DNA of 64,000 nt from Rhodophyticola porphyridii (GCF_003688285.1 NZ_RCNT01000004.1:124001-188000); one strand, 5' to 3'. Counted from the first letter of the stretch, positions 45,792 to 54,819 are shown. A program made the numbers and translations. Notes: generated by a model from the sequence alone, not told the origin.

Positions 45792-47003
45792 TCAGCGTGG
45801 CCGGGTCACGGTGATCTGCGTGACATCGCAATTGCCGAAATGGAAGGACGCCGCGCAGGAGGTGAGGTAGAAATTCCACATCCGGCGGAACCTGTCATCA
45901 AAACCCAAGGCTGCGACCTCCTCCCAACGTCCGTTGAAGGTGTCATACCATCTGCGCAGCGTCTGGGAATAGCTTTCGCCAAATTCGATCGCGCCTGTGA
46001 CTTCAAGGCCCGCCTTGGCGACCTCGGCCCTCAGCACGCTTGGCGAGGGCAGCATGCCGCCCGGAAAGATGTATTTCTGGATGAAATCGACGCCGCGCCT
46101 GTAGATCTCCCACCGCCTGTCCTGCACGGTAATGATCTGAAGCGTGGCATGCTTTCCGGGTTTCAGCCTGTCCCGCAAGCTCTTGAAGTAGACGGGCCAG
46201 TATTTCTCGCCCACCGCCTCGAACATCTCGATGGAGGCGATGCCGTCATAGGTGCCGCGCTCATCGCGATAATCCTGCATCTTGATTTCGACCCGGTCGC
46301 TCAGCCCGAGGCGTTCCATGCGGGCCACGGCATAATCATGCTGTTCCTGCGAGATGGTCAGGCCGGTCACTTTCAGGCCGCGCTCCCTGGCGGCGTATTC
46401 CGCAAATCCGCCCCAGCCACAGCCGATCTCCAGCACGTGGTCGCCGGGCTGCGCGCCCATTTCGTCCACCATCGAGGCATATTTCTGGATCTGCGCGGTT
46501 TCCAGCGGCTCCTGCCCGGTGACGAACAGCGCCGAGGAATAGGTCATCGTGTCGTCCAGCCAGAGCCCGTAGAACTCATTGCCCAGATCGTAGTGATGGG
46601 CGATGTTCTTTTTCGCCTGCCGCTTGCTGTTCGACTGCATCCAGAACCTCAGCCGCTCGTAAGCGCGGATCAGTTTCATGCCCAGAAATCCGTCATAAAT
46701 CTCGTCGTTTTCGGCATGGACCAGATCCATGAAAGCCTGAAGGTCCGGCGTCGACCACCAGTGGTCGAGATAGGCCTCGCAGAACCCCAGATCGCCTTCG
46801 CGGATCAGGCGGGCGAAGATGTCGGGATTATGGATATGCAGTTCGGCTACAGGGCCCGGCGCGCGCCCCTCGGCGCGAAACACCCGGCCATCTGGCAGGT
46901 GCATGTCGAGTCGGCCATTGGCCATGTCCCGGGCCTGATCGAAGACCGCACCGAAATAGCGCGGCAGTTCGGTTTCTCCCTTGGTGGTTGTTTTTATTGT
47001 CAT
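45792..47003 (-). CDS. cfa: Cyclopropane-fatty-acyl-phospholipid synthase
   Basis: A 403-residue SAM-dependent enzyme acting on membrane phospholipids. It contains HHYDLGNEFYGLWLDDTMTYSSA, the SAM motif VLEIGCGWGGFAEYAA, and EMFEAVGEKYWPVYF, all typical of CfaS. The ATG at 47003 (MTIKTTTKGE) follows GGGGAAAC; an ATG at 47057 is further upstream with a poor site. It is adjacent to trgA, one base apart, which suggests a stress-linked unit. Confidence 0.93.
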   Translation of the reverse strand: MTIKTTTKGETELPRYFGAVFDQARDMANGRLDMHLPDGRVFRAEGRAPGPVAELHIHNPDIFARLIREGDLGFCEAYLDHWWSTPDLQAFMDLVHAENDEIYDGFLGMKLIRAYERLRFWMQSNSKRQAKKNIAHHYDLGNEFYGLWLDDTMTYSSALFVTGQEPLETAQIQKYASMVDEMGAQPGDHVLEIGCGWGGFAEYAARERGLKVTGLTISQEQHDYAVARMERLGLSDRVEIKMQDYRDERGTYDGIASIEMFEAVGEKYWPVYFKSLRDRLKPGKHATLQIITVQDRRWEIYRRGVDFIQKYIFPGGMLPSPSVLRAEVAKAGLEVTGAIEFGESYSQTLRRWYDTFNGRWEEVAALGFDDRFRRMWNFYLTSCAASFHFGNCDVTQITVTRPR

Positions 47004-47090
47004 TGTTTCCCCGTTTTTACTTGAGCCATCTTGCGCGAAACCGCCTTGCAGCCTCAAGCGAAATAGACCGTCGATAGTCCCGCCGCGGTA

Positions 47091-48512
47091 TCAGAAATCG
47101 CGATTCTCATAGGCCTCCAGCGCCCGCGTCCGCCCCTCCGACAGACCCACCACCGGCGCCTCCGGATAGGCGTCGTCGGGCGCCATATGCCAGTTTTCCG
47201 GGATCGCCTCAAAGTAGGACAGTGCCTCCTCCCCCGGCGCATCGGAGAGCTCGGCCACCCATTTGCGGCGGTACTTCTGCTCCGCATCGAACTTTTCGGC
47301 CTGGGTCTCGGGGTTGAAGATGCGGAAATAGGGGGCCGCGTCGGGCCCCGACCCGGCGACCCATTGCCAGCCCATCGCGTTGGAAGCCGGATCCCAGTCC
47401 ACAAGGCACTCCTCGAACCATGCCTGACCGACACGCCAATGGGTCATCAGATGCTTGGTGAGATAGGAGGCCACAAGCATCCGGGCCCGGTTGTGCATCC
47501 GCCCCGTCACATACATCTCGCGCATCGCCGCATCGACCACCGGCAGCCCGGTGCGCCCGCGCTTCCAGTCGCGCACCTCTTTCAGGCGTTCATCCTCGTT
47601 CCACGGAAAGCTGTCCCAGCCCTCGCGCCAGTTGTCGCGGGTGATGTGCGGCGTGTGATAGATCAGGTGATAGGCAAAATCGCGCCAGATCAGTTCCTTG
47701 ACGAAATGCTCGGCGCCCTTGGCGCCGGTCTCCGCCTCCCGCCACCCGGCGTGCCAGCAGGTCCGGGCACTGATCTCGCCATAGCTCAGCGGCTCACTGA
47801 GACCCGAGGTGGCGTTGACATCCAGAAAATCCCGTTTGGCCTTGTATTCCGCGATCCGCTCCTGCGTGAACATGTCCAGCCGGTCGCGCGCCGCGTCTTC
47901 GCCAAGCAGCAGGTGCGGGCGCACCACATCCGCGCCGCGCCGCATCGCCGCCCCCATATGCCAGTCGTCAAGGCTGTCTGTCGCGGGCCATGTCCCGGGC
48001 GCGGGAATCTTCCCGGGCGCGGCCAGCGGCTCGGGCACGTCCAGTCCGCGCACGGCCCGCCAGAAGGGCGAATAGACCTTGTAGAAGCCGCCCGCCCCGG
48101 TCTCGACCCGCCAGGGTTCGAACACCACATGCCCGCCATGGCTGACGGCGTCCAGCCCATCATCCTTCAGCGCGGATTTCACCGCTTCGTCCCGCCGCCG
48201 GGCATCCGGATCATAGAGCCTGTTCCAGTGAACCGCCTGCGCGCCCGTCTCGTCCACAAGCGCGCGCAGCACCTCCAGGGCGGCGCCACGGCGCAGGATC
48301 AGACGGCTTCCCGCGTCTTTCAGGGTTTCCGCGAACCGCTCCACCGCAAGACCCAGCCGCCATTTCGGGGCCGCACCGTGGCGCTCCACCACCTCGTCGA
48401 GAATGAAGACCGGGATCACCGGATGCCCGTCTTCACAGGCGGCCCGCAAGGCGGCATTATCCGCAAGGCGGAAATCCCGGCGCATCCAGTAAATAACGGG
48501 GGTCTTGCTCAT
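47091..48512 (-). CDS. phr: Deoxyribodipyrimidine photolyase
   Basis: A 473-residue FAD enzyme that repairs UV pyrimidine dimers using light. The N-terminus VIYWMRRDFRLADNAAL is typical. The FAD-binding half contains HNRARMLVASYLTKHLM, WRVGQAWFEECLVDWDPASN and GWQWVAGSGPDAAPYFRIFNP. The start at 48512 has AGGCAG just upstream; an ATG at 48542 is also in frame. It heads the leftward run phr-cfa-trgA-trgB-cysK. Confidence 0.95.
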   Translation of the reverse strand: MSKTPVIYWMRRDFRLADNAALRAACEDGHPVIPVFILDEVVERHGAAPKWRLGLAVERFAETLKDAGSRLILRRGAALEVLRALVDETGAQAVHWNRLYDPDARRRDEAVKSALKDDGLDAVSHGGHVVFEPWRVETGAGGFYKVYSPFWRAVRGLDVPEPLAAPGKIPAPGTWPATDSLDDWHMGAAMRRGADVVRPHLLLGEDAARDRLDMFTQERIAEYKAKRDFLDVNATSGLSEPLSYGEISARTCWHAGWREAETGAKGAEHFVKELIWRDFAYHLIYHTPHITRDNWREGWDSFPWNEDERLKEVRDWKRGRTGLPVVDAAMREMYVTGRMHNRARMLVASYLTKHLMTHWRVGQAWFEECLVDWDPASNAMGWQWVAGSGPDAAPYFRIFNPETQAEKFDAEQKYRRKWVAELSDAPGEEALSYFEAIPENWHMAPDDAYPEAPVVGLSEGRTRALEAYENRDF

Positions 48513-48683
48513 CTTGCTGCCTGCTGTCTTGTTTTGGCCCAAGCTAGCGCGCCAGAGCCAAGGTCAAGCGCCCACCCGTCTTCCGATGGAAAAACCGCAC
48601 GGCGGAAGGCACAGCCCGCGCCTTGTCCCGTCGGGCGTAGCTAGGTGCCAGCCCCTTGCTGTCCGCGCCCGAATTTCCCGGTC

Positions 48684-49673
48684 TCAGGCCGTCACATCCA
48701 CCACGACGCGGCCACGGACCCCGCCTTTCAGAATTGCCGCGCCAAGCTCGGGAAGATCGGCCAGACCCGCGGGATGGATCATCGCCTCCAGCTTCTCCAT
48801 CGGCAGGTCGCGAGCAATCCGCCCCCAGGCCCGGACCCGGTTGTCATAGGGCTGCATGACGCTGTCGATCCCCAGCAGGTTCACGCCCCGCAGCAGAAAG
48901 GGAATGACGGTTGCGGGCAAGGCCGCCCCGCCCGCCAGCCCCACCGCGGCGACCGAACCGCCATAGGCCATCTGACCCAGAACGCGGGCCAGCATCGCGC
49001 CGCCCACCGCATCGACGCAGCCCGCCCAGGTTTCAGCCTCCAGCGGGCGCTTGACGGTCTCGTTGATCTCCTCGCGGGCGACGATCCGCTCCGCACCGAG
49101 GGACTTCAGATAAGCTTCCTGTTCGGGCCGCCCCGTCACACCGGCAACCCGATATCCCAGATTACCCAGAATGGCCGTCGCGACCGAGCCGACACCGCCC
49201 GCCGCGCCGGTCACCAGAACTTCGCCCTTTTCCGGCGTAAGCCCGTGATCTTCCAGCGCCATTACGGCCAGCATCGCGGTGAAGCCGGCGGTTCCCACGG
49301 CCATCGCCTGGCGTGTGCTCAGACCCTCGGGCAGCGGCACCAGCCAGTCGGCCTTGACGCGCGCCTTTTCGGCATAGCCGCCCCAATGCACCTCCCCCAC
49401 GCGCCAGCCTGTCAGAACAACCTTGTCGCCAGGCGCATAGCGGGGGTCGTCCGATGTCTCCACAGTGCCCGCGAAATCGATGCCCGGCACATGCGGATAG
49501 GTTCGCACCAGCCCGCCGCCCGGCCCTATGCACAGCCCGTCCTTGTAGTTCAGTGTGGAGTACTCCACCGCGACCGTCACCTCGCCATCCGGCAGCCGCG
49601 CCTCGTCGATCTCCTGCACCTGGGCGCTGGTCTTGCCGGTGTCTTCGTTCTTTTCCACGATCAGGGCGCGCAT
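48684..49673 (-). CDS. acuI: Acrylyl-CoA reductase (MDR family)
   Basis: A 329-residue zinc-independent medium-chain reductase, converting toxic acryloyl-CoA to propionyl-CoA with NADPH. It contains YSTLNYKDGLCI, VPGIDFAGTVE, a Rossmann VTGAAGGVGSVA and GRPEQEAYLKSLGAE, all in line with YhdH/AcuI. In roseobacters acuI follows dmdA and detoxifies products of DMSP breakdown. Here it is 10 bases after dmdA. AGGAGA precedes the ATG. Confidence 0.94.
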   Translation of the reverse strand: MRALIVEKNEDTGKTSAQVQEIDEARLPDGEVTVAVEYSTLNYKDGLCIGPGGGLVRTYPHVPGIDFAGTVETSDDPRYAPGDKVVLTGWRVGEVHWGGYAEKARVKADWLVPLPEGLSTRQAMAVGTAGFTAMLAVMALEDHGLTPEKGEVLVTGAAGGVGSVATAILGNLGYRVAGVTGRPEQEAYLKSLGAERIVAREEINETVKRPLEAETWAGCVDAVGGAMLARVLGQMAYGGSVAAVGLAGGAALPATVIPFLLRGVNLLGIDSVMQPYDNRVRAWGRIARDLPMEKLEAMIHPAGLADLPELGAAILKGGVRGRVVVDVTA

Positions 49674-49683
49674 GGCGTCTCTC

Positions 49684-50793
49684 CTATTTGAAAATCCAGA
49701 ACTTCTCGCGGACCACCGCGTCGCGGGGCCCGTCCTGTGTGATCACCGTCAGCGTCGTTCCGGGATCCCAATGGGTCATGCGGACCATCCCGATTGCAAC
49801 GCCCTCCCCGAAATCAGGGGAGACCGCCGCCGAGGTGACCTGCCCCACCCGTCTGTCACCCGCCATCAAAGGCCAGGGTCGGTCGCAGGGCGGCAATGTC
49901 CCGGCGGCGATCGCAATCGGGCGGATCTGTTGCACAGGCCCTTCACGCGCCACCCGCAGCAGCGCATCGCGGCCGATGCACCCCACCGCCGTCAACGTAT
50001 CGCAGAACCGGCCCAGCCCGCATTCATGGGGCGTATTGGCCGCCGTCATGTCGTTGCCATAGCTCAACAGGCCGCTTTCGATCCGCTCGATCCCGTTGGG
50101 ACAGCCTGCGCGCACATCCAGATCGCGCCCCGCCTCCAACAGCGCATTCCAGAGCGGCATGCCAATATCGCCGCCATCGACATAAATCTCGAACCCGCCC
50201 TGTCTCGAATAGCCGGACCGTGCGATGACCAGATCGCGGCCCTGAAACTCGAAATACCCGAACCGGAAGAAGCGGAGATCCCGAATCCCGTCGCCGAAGA
50301 CCCGCGCCGCCAGATCGTCCGCGCGCGGGCCCTGAACCGCCAGCGGCGAGATGTCGGGCTCATCGACCAGCACATCCAGCCGAAACCCCTGCGCCACGCC
50401 CTTGACCCAGAGCAGCAGGTCACTGTCGGCAATGGAAATCCACCAGCGATCCTCGGCCAGCTTCACCGCCACCGGATCGTTCAGCATGCCGCCCGTTTCG
50501 TCGACGATGGGCACGTAATAGCATTGGCCCGGCAACATCCCGCGCAGATCGCGGGGCGTCAGCATCTGCATCAGACGCGCCGCATCGGGCCCGCGCAGTT
50601 CCACCTGTCGCTCACAGGCGACATCCCAGATCTGCACCGCCTCTTTCAGATGGCGATAATCCTCTTCGACACTGCGGAAAACCGTTGGCAGCAGCATACG
50701 GTTGTAAACCGAATAAGCAGTCACGCCCGCCGCTTCGACACCGTCTGAAAACGGCGTACGGCGGATCCGGCGGGAGGGCGAGATCAGCGCCAT
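49684..50793 (-). CDS. dmdA: Dimethylsulfoniopropionate demethylase
   Basis: A 369-residue tetrahydrofolate-dependent enzyme that takes a methyl group from DMSP to give methylmercaptopropionate. It belongs to the GcvT family and has VYNRMLLPTVFRSVEEDYRHLKEAVQIWDVACERQVEL, the typical DmdA N-terminal segment, and FRFGYFEFQGRDLVIARSGYSRQGGFEIY. The start at 50793 follows GGGGAGATACC. It overlaps the DinB-like gene by 10 bases and precedes acuI, forming a tight cluster. Confidence 0.95.
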   Translation of the reverse strand: MALISPSRRIRRTPFSDGVEAAGVTAYSVYNRMLLPTVFRSVEEDYRHLKEAVQIWDVACERQVELRGPDAARLMQMLTPRDLRGMLPGQCYYVPIVDETGGMLNDPVAVKLAEDRWWISIADSDLLLWVKGVAQGFRLDVLVDEPDISPLAVQGPRADDLAARVFGDGIRDLRFFRFGYFEFQGRDLVIARSGYSRQGGFEIYVDGGDIGMPLWNALLEAGRDLDVRAGCPNGIERIESGLLSYGNDMTAANTPHECGLGRFCDTLTAVGCIGRDALLRVAREGPVQQIRPIAIAAGTLPPCDRPWPLMAGDRRVGQVTSAAVSPDFGEGVAIGMVRMTHWDPGTTLTVITQDGPRDAVVREKFWIFK

Positions 50794-51305
50794 TCCGGTA
50801 TCTCCCCGGGCATGTAGGGCAGATCGGTCGGCTCGGTTGCGCAGCCCGCCGCGGTCAGCATCGCATGGACCTGGCCCCGGTGATGGGTCTGGTGGTTGAA
50901 TATCTGCATGACGCAAAGAGCGCGGCTGCAGGTCATCTCGGCGCCGGTCGACCCTGAAATCCAGCTCAGATCGCCCTCAAGGTCGTCTTGCCCGATCGAC
51001 CACGCCCAGGATGCGATCCGCGCGTCGAGCTTCGGGCGCTCCGCAATCAGGGCGGGCCAGTCATAGGCCTCCGCCGTCGCCTGCGAGGTATTGACCTTCA
51101 GCGGCCCCGGACCGCCATCGAACCGCGCGATCCAGAGCATGTCTCCCCACAGCAGATGGCTGAGCGTGCCTTCGATCCCGCCGAAAAACGCGCCGCGGTC
51201 CCGGCGCCGCTCCCCGGGCGAAAGCGCGTCCGCCGCCTGAAACATCCATTGGTTCTGCCAGGCATTGTAGCGCGCCATGGTCTGGCACCATGCGGGGGTT
51301 ATCAT
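50784..51305 (-). CDS. DinB-family protein
   Basis: A 173-residue four-helix protein of the DinB/YfiT type. It starts ARYNAWQNQWMF and contains LSHLLWGDMLWIARFDG and a C-terminal NHQTHHRGQVHAML, giving the metal-binding His triad of the fold. Some relatives are thiol-dependent transferases, which would suit the DMSP context, but the role here is not known. It overlaps its neighbours by 4 and 10 bases. Confidence 0.88.
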   Translation of the reverse strand: MITPAWCQTMARYNAWQNQWMFQAADALSPGERRRDRGAFFGGIEGTLSHLLWGDMLWIARFDGGPGPLKVNTSQATAEAYDWPALIAERPKLDARIASWAWSIGQDDLEGDLSWISGSTGAEMTCSRALCVMQIFNHQTHHRGQVHAMLTAAGCATEPTDLPYMPGEIPEWR

Positions 51306-52018
51306 CTGCCCGCGCCCGCGCTGCCGCCCCAGTCGATGGGGCAGATTTCCGCCGATTTTCCGCCGAAATCCCAGATCCGCCCGAAATCGCGCACCTTGGA
51401 TTTCAGGCCCACGGCCGCGATGATATCCGGGCCCATCCAGTATTTCGAATTGGAGATCATCACCGGGTGATCCGGGCTGGCGCCATCGATCATCTCGATC
51501 TCGCCCTGGATCTTGCGGCCCACGTACAGCCCGCGTTTCTTGCCCTCGCGCACGATCTCCACCTTCTCGCGCTCGGCCCCGACAATGTCGGACACCAGCA
51601 TGGTGAACAGGCCCGTCGTGCCCCCCGCCGCACCGGAGAAAATCTGCAGGATACCGTTATAGGCCTTGCCGCTGGCGCGCTCGTCCACATAGGCCGCGAC
51701 TTTCCAGCCGCCTTCGGCCATCCGTCCCGGGATCTCGACCATAAGGCCCACATTCAGGCCCGAAAGATCCTCGCCCTCGTAATGCCCCTCATCGATGGCA
51801 ATCGCCATCCAGGCGCGGCAATCCCCCTCCGTCGGGGGGTGTTTGCCAAGCGAGACCACGCAAGGGCAGAAAACCGTGCAGGAGCAGTTCAGGAACAACT
51901 CCCCCTTGATCGCCCAATCCGTGGGCCGCATGCGCCGCCGCTTCGGATTTTCCATCCGCTGGTCGATCCGCTGGCTGATCGGCAACCGATCCGCATCGGG
52001 GCGTTTTCTGGCGGGCAT
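51302..52018 (-). CDS. DUF1326 domain protein
   Basis: A 238-residue cytoplasmic protein with the DUF1326 start GELFLNCSCTVFCPCVVSLG (CxCx4CxC), which is a candidate metal-binding cluster, followed by GDCRAWMAI and a mixed beta domain. A ribosome binding site GAGGGAG precedes the ATG at 52018. DUF1326 genes are often next to DUF2182, as here. Its biochemical activity is unknown. Confidence 0.87.
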   Translation of the reverse strand: MPARKRPDADRLPISQRIDQRMENPKRRRMRPTDWAIKGELFLNCSCTVFCPCVVSLGKHPPTEGDCRAWMAIAIDEGHYEGEDLSGLNVGLMVEIPGRMAEGGWKVAAYVDERASGKAYNGILQIFSGAAGGTTGLFTMLVSDIVGAEREKVEIVREGKKRGLYVGRKIQGEIEMIDGASPDHPVMISNSKYWMGPDIIAAVGLKSKVRDFGRIWDFGGKSAEICPIDWGGSAGAGR

Positions 52019-52034
52019 CGGGTCTCTCCCTCTT

Positions 52035-52823
52035 TTATCCTTGAAACAACGGGCTGGCGATCACGGCGATCCCGCTAAGGACCAGAAGCGCGCCAAGCGG
52101 TCGGGTGACATACTGGCCAATCTGCGGCAGCTTCTCCAGCACCATGAAAAACGTGGCGAGGCCCATCCAGAGCAGGTTCATCACGCCACCGGCGAACCCG
52201 AGCGCCATGAAGCCCCAGCAGCATCCCACGCAGAATACGCCAAGCCCCAGCCCCATGCGCAGCCCCCCGGCGGCTCCGCGGCGCCAATGGCCCAGGAAAT
52301 AGCCCATCGGCGAATGGCACACGCCGTGGCATATCTCTTTGGTGCGCGTGAACTGGAACAGGCCCACGGCAAGCAGCAAACCGCCGGCGACCAGCGGCGA
52401 ACGGGCGATCCCCAGCATGTCGATCACGCCGCCGAACAGCAGCGCCAGCTGAACGGTCGTGATCACCGCCGCGAAACAGAGCCAGACAAGGAAGTAGCCC
52501 GCAAGCACACCGATCCAGCCCATGCGGGTGCCATCGGCGCTGAGGATCAGGTCTTCATAGGCGCGCAGGGTCGGCACCATGGTGGGCAGCATCATCGCGG
52601 CCATCATCACAGCCCACATCCCGAAAAGCGGCCCGAACTCGGCCATCGGCATGGCCATATCCATCCGCGGATCCATCGCCGCCATGCGGGCGGCCATCTC
52701 GTTCGGGCGGCCCAGCAGATCGAGCCCCATGCCCGTGGACATCGAGTACATGATCCACCAAGCCCAGAGGATCAGGGCGAAAACCCCGAGCCAGAGCGTG
52801 GTTCGAAATGGAATGCGGGTCAA
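52035..52823 (-). CDS. DUF2182 membrane protein
   Basis: A 262-residue integral membrane protein with about six segments and a Met-rich region (MDPRMDMAMPMAEFG, then MWAVMMAAMMLPTMVPTL), a DUF2182 hallmark linked to metal handling. It starts with TTG at 52823; GGGAGGGGG lies 6 bases upstream. It is the first gene of the leftward dmd cluster, 70 bases from the divergent GntR gene. The substrate is unknown. Confidence 0.86.
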   Translation of the reverse strand: MTRIPFRTTLWLGVFALILWAWWIMYSMSTGMGLDLLGRPNEMAARMAAMDPRMDMAMPMAEFGPLFGMWAVMMAAMMLPTMVPTLRAYEDLILSADGTRMGWIGVLAGYFLVWLCFAAVITTVQLALLFGGVIDMLGIARSPLVAGGLLLAVGLFQFTRTKEICHGVCHSPMGYFLGHWRRGAAGGLRMGLGLGVFCVGCCWGFMALGFAGGVMNLLWMGLATFFMVLEKLPQIGQYVTRPLGALLVLSGIAVIASPLFQG

Positions 52824-52854
52824 ATCTGCCCCCTCCCAAAGAGCGAGACTCAGC

Positions 52855-52892
52855 TTGCCAACCTTAATGTCAGACCTTTAAATGTCTGACAA
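52855..52892. promoter_or_regulatory. Divergent promoters with a shared GntR-type operator
   Basis: The inverted repeat TGTCAGAC (52868-52875) and GTCTGACA (52884-52891), 8 bases apart, is a plausible GntR-type operator. Rightward, TTGCCA (52855-52860), 17 bases and TTAAAT (52878-52883) form a promoter that would start at or next to the A of the GntR ATG (52893). Leftward, TTGTCA (52892-52887), 17 bases and CATTAA (52869-52864) form the promoter for the DUF2182-dmdA-acuI cluster. The repeat overlaps both. Confidence 0.75.
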
Positions 52893-53630
52893 ATGAAAAT
52901 CGATCCGAACAGCACCGCCGATCTGTCGGCGCAGATTGCCAAGGCGATCCGCGATGCGATCGTCTCGGGTGCGCTCATCGTCGATGCGCGTCTGCCTTCG
53001 GAGGCGGAACTGGCCGAGCAGTTCGAGGTATCGCGCCCGACCGTGCGCGAGGCGCTGAAGCGGCTGGCCGCGCAATCGCTGATCCGCACCCAGCGCGGCG
53101 CCTTTGGCGGGGCCTTCGTGAACCGGCTGAGCTACGAGGAGGCCTATGGTCAGCAGATCACGACCTCCACGCTGCTGTTGTCGATGAACTCGGTCGGGTT
53201 CGAAACCGCCTGCGAAGCGCGGTTCGCGCTGGAGCGGGCCTGCGCGCCCCTGTCGGCGGAGCGGCGAAGCGCCGATCATCTGGCGACCATGCGCGCCGAG
53301 ATCCACCGCCAGTCGCAGCCAGGCCTGACGGACGAGGCGTTCTGCGCCTCCGATGTGGCGTTTCACCGAGCGCTGGTCGACGGCGCGTGCAATCCTGTTC
53401 TCAGCTACCAGTTGGCCGGCGCGGTCGAGGCGATGCAGCCGCTGATGAACATGATCACCTTCACCGCCCGGTCCCGCGATGCAATCGTGGAGCTGCATAC
53501 CGGCATCGCCGATGCGGTCGAGGCGCATGATGGCCCGCGCGCCGTGGCCGGGCTTGCATCGCTGGAGGCCCATACTCAGGATCTGGCCCGGACCGTCATC
53601 ACCGCGCGCGCCAGATCCCACGACGGCTGA
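52893..53630 (+). CDS. GntR-family (FCD) regulator of the DMSP cluster
   Basis: A 245-residue regulator: winged helix AIRDAIVSGALIVDARLPSEAELAEQF, VSRPTVREALKRLAAQSLI, then an all-helical FCD effector domain with the pattern ALERACAPL and a His-rich pocket (DVAFHRALV). An in-frame TGA ends 3 bases before the ATG, and no ribosome binding site is seen, so the mRNA is probably leaderless. It is divergent from the dmdA cluster, as in other roseobacters, and is the probable regulator of DMSP demethylation. The effector is unknown. Confidence 0.9.
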   Translation: MKIDPNSTADLSAQIAKAIRDAIVSGALIVDARLPSEAELAEQFEVSRPTVREALKRLAAQSLIRTQRGAFGGAFVNRLSYEEAYGQQITTSTLLLSMNSVGFETACEARFALERACAPLSAERRSADHLATMRAEIHRQSQPGLTDEAFCASDVAFHRALVDGACNPVLSYQLAGAVEAMQPLMNMITFTARSRDAIVELHTGIADAVEAHDGPRAVAGLASLEAHTQDLARTVITARARSHDG

Positions 53631-53719
53631 ACCCGCTCTTTGCTCTTGCGAGCGACCGTGCGCTTTCCTAACCTCTGCTCTGGTTTTTCACCTCTTTCAT
53701 CTCATGAGGACCAGACACC

Positions 53720-54763
53720 ATGACCCACCGATTTCTGCTTGGCACGGCGACCGCACTTGCGTTTGCCCTTCCAGCCTTTGCCCAGGATGATGACCTGCTG
53801 GTCTTCGATTACTCGGGGTTCGAGGATCCGAGTTTCCACCAGCCCTATATCGATCAGCATGGGGAAAGCCCGACCTTCGTGTTCTTTGGCGACGAGGACG
53901 AGGCGTTTCAGCGGCTCGTGTCCGGGTTCCGCTCCGACGTAACCCATATCTGCGCCGGATCGGTGCCGCGCTGGCAGGCATCGGGGATCATCGAGGCGTG
54001 GGATACCGGCCGGATCCCGGCTTTCGGCGATCTGGACGGCAGTCTGCTGGGCGAGGACGTGATGGCGGGAACGGCGGAGCTGTTCTTCCTGCCGACGGAT
54101 TACGGCTCCACCGCAGTCACCTACAACACCGATGAGGTGACAGCCGAACAGGTGGCTTCGCTTCAGGTATTCACCGACCCCGCCTTTGCAGGCCGCCTAT
54201 CGATCCCGGACAATGTGGATGATGCCTATGCGCTGGCCTATCTTGCCACCGGCGTGAGCGACTGGTCCGATGTGAGCGACGCGGAATTCGAGGCGGCGAC
54301 CGATTGGCTCCGCGCCATTCACGAGAACCTGCGCACCTATTGGACAGATCCGGGAGAGTTGGGCCAGCTGATGGGGTCGGGCGAAGTGCTGGTCGCCTGG
54401 GCCTGGAACGAAGTGCCGGTGGCGCTGGCCGATGAGGGTTTCCCCGTCGGGTTCGAGCGCAACACCACGGAAGGCACCTCCGTCTGGCTGTGCGGCTACG
54501 TGAACATGGCCGACGGCCCGGGCAGTGAGGACAAGGCCTACGATTACGTGAACGCGCTTCTGGATATCGCCTCCGCCCAACCGCTGATCGAAGGCGGCTT
54601 CGGCTCGGCCAACACGGTGGCGCTGAACTCGCTCGGGGCCGAAACGCTGGAGGCCAACGGTCTGGGTGAGGTCACGGTGCCGGTTCTTGCGCAGCTTCCA
54701 ATTTCGAACGAGCAGCGCCAGCGTCAGGCCGAAGCGTTCGAGCGGATCAAGGCCGGGTTCTGA
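53720..54763 (+). CDS. PotD-like ABC substrate-binding protein (orphan)
   Basis: A 347-residue periplasmic protein with a signal peptide at residues 1-21 (GTATALAFALPAFAQ). The mature part resembles spermidine/putrescine-binding proteins: LLVFDYSGFEDPSF, PTDYGSTAVTYNTDEV and VAWAWNEVPVALADEG. GAGGA precedes the ATG. No permease or ATPase gene is near, and a terminator follows directly, so it is transcribed alone. A polyamine or betaine-like ligand is possible but not shown. Confidence 0.9.
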   Translation: MTHRFLLGTATALAFALPAFAQDDDLLVFDYSGFEDPSFHQPYIDQHGESPTFVFFGDEDEAFQRLVSGFRSDVTHICAGSVPRWQASGIIEAWDTGRIPAFGDLDGSLLGEDVMAGTAELFFLPTDYGSTAVTYNTDEVTAEQVASLQVFTDPAFAGRLSIPDNVDDAYALAYLATGVSDWSDVSDAEFEAATDWLRAIHENLRTYWTDPGELGQLMGSGEVLVAWAWNEVPVALADEGFPVGFERNTTEGTSVWLCGYVNMADGPGSEDKAYDYVNALLDIASAQPLIEGGFGSANTVALNSLGAETLEANGLGEVTVPVLAQLPISNEQRQRQAEAFERIKAGF

Positions 54764-54780
54764 TCCGCCGCTGATAGCAC

Positions 54781-54819
54781 GGAAAGGGCGTCGCGCAATC
54801 GCGGCGCCCTTTCCTTTTT
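54781..54819 (+). terminator. Rho-independent terminator after the PotD-like gene
   Basis: A near-perfect stem, GGAAAGGGCG-T-CGCG with CGCG-G-CGCCCTTTCC (54781-54814), has a CAAT loop and is followed by a run of T. It lies 18 bases after the stop of the binding-protein gene and ends its transcript. Confidence 0.9.
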
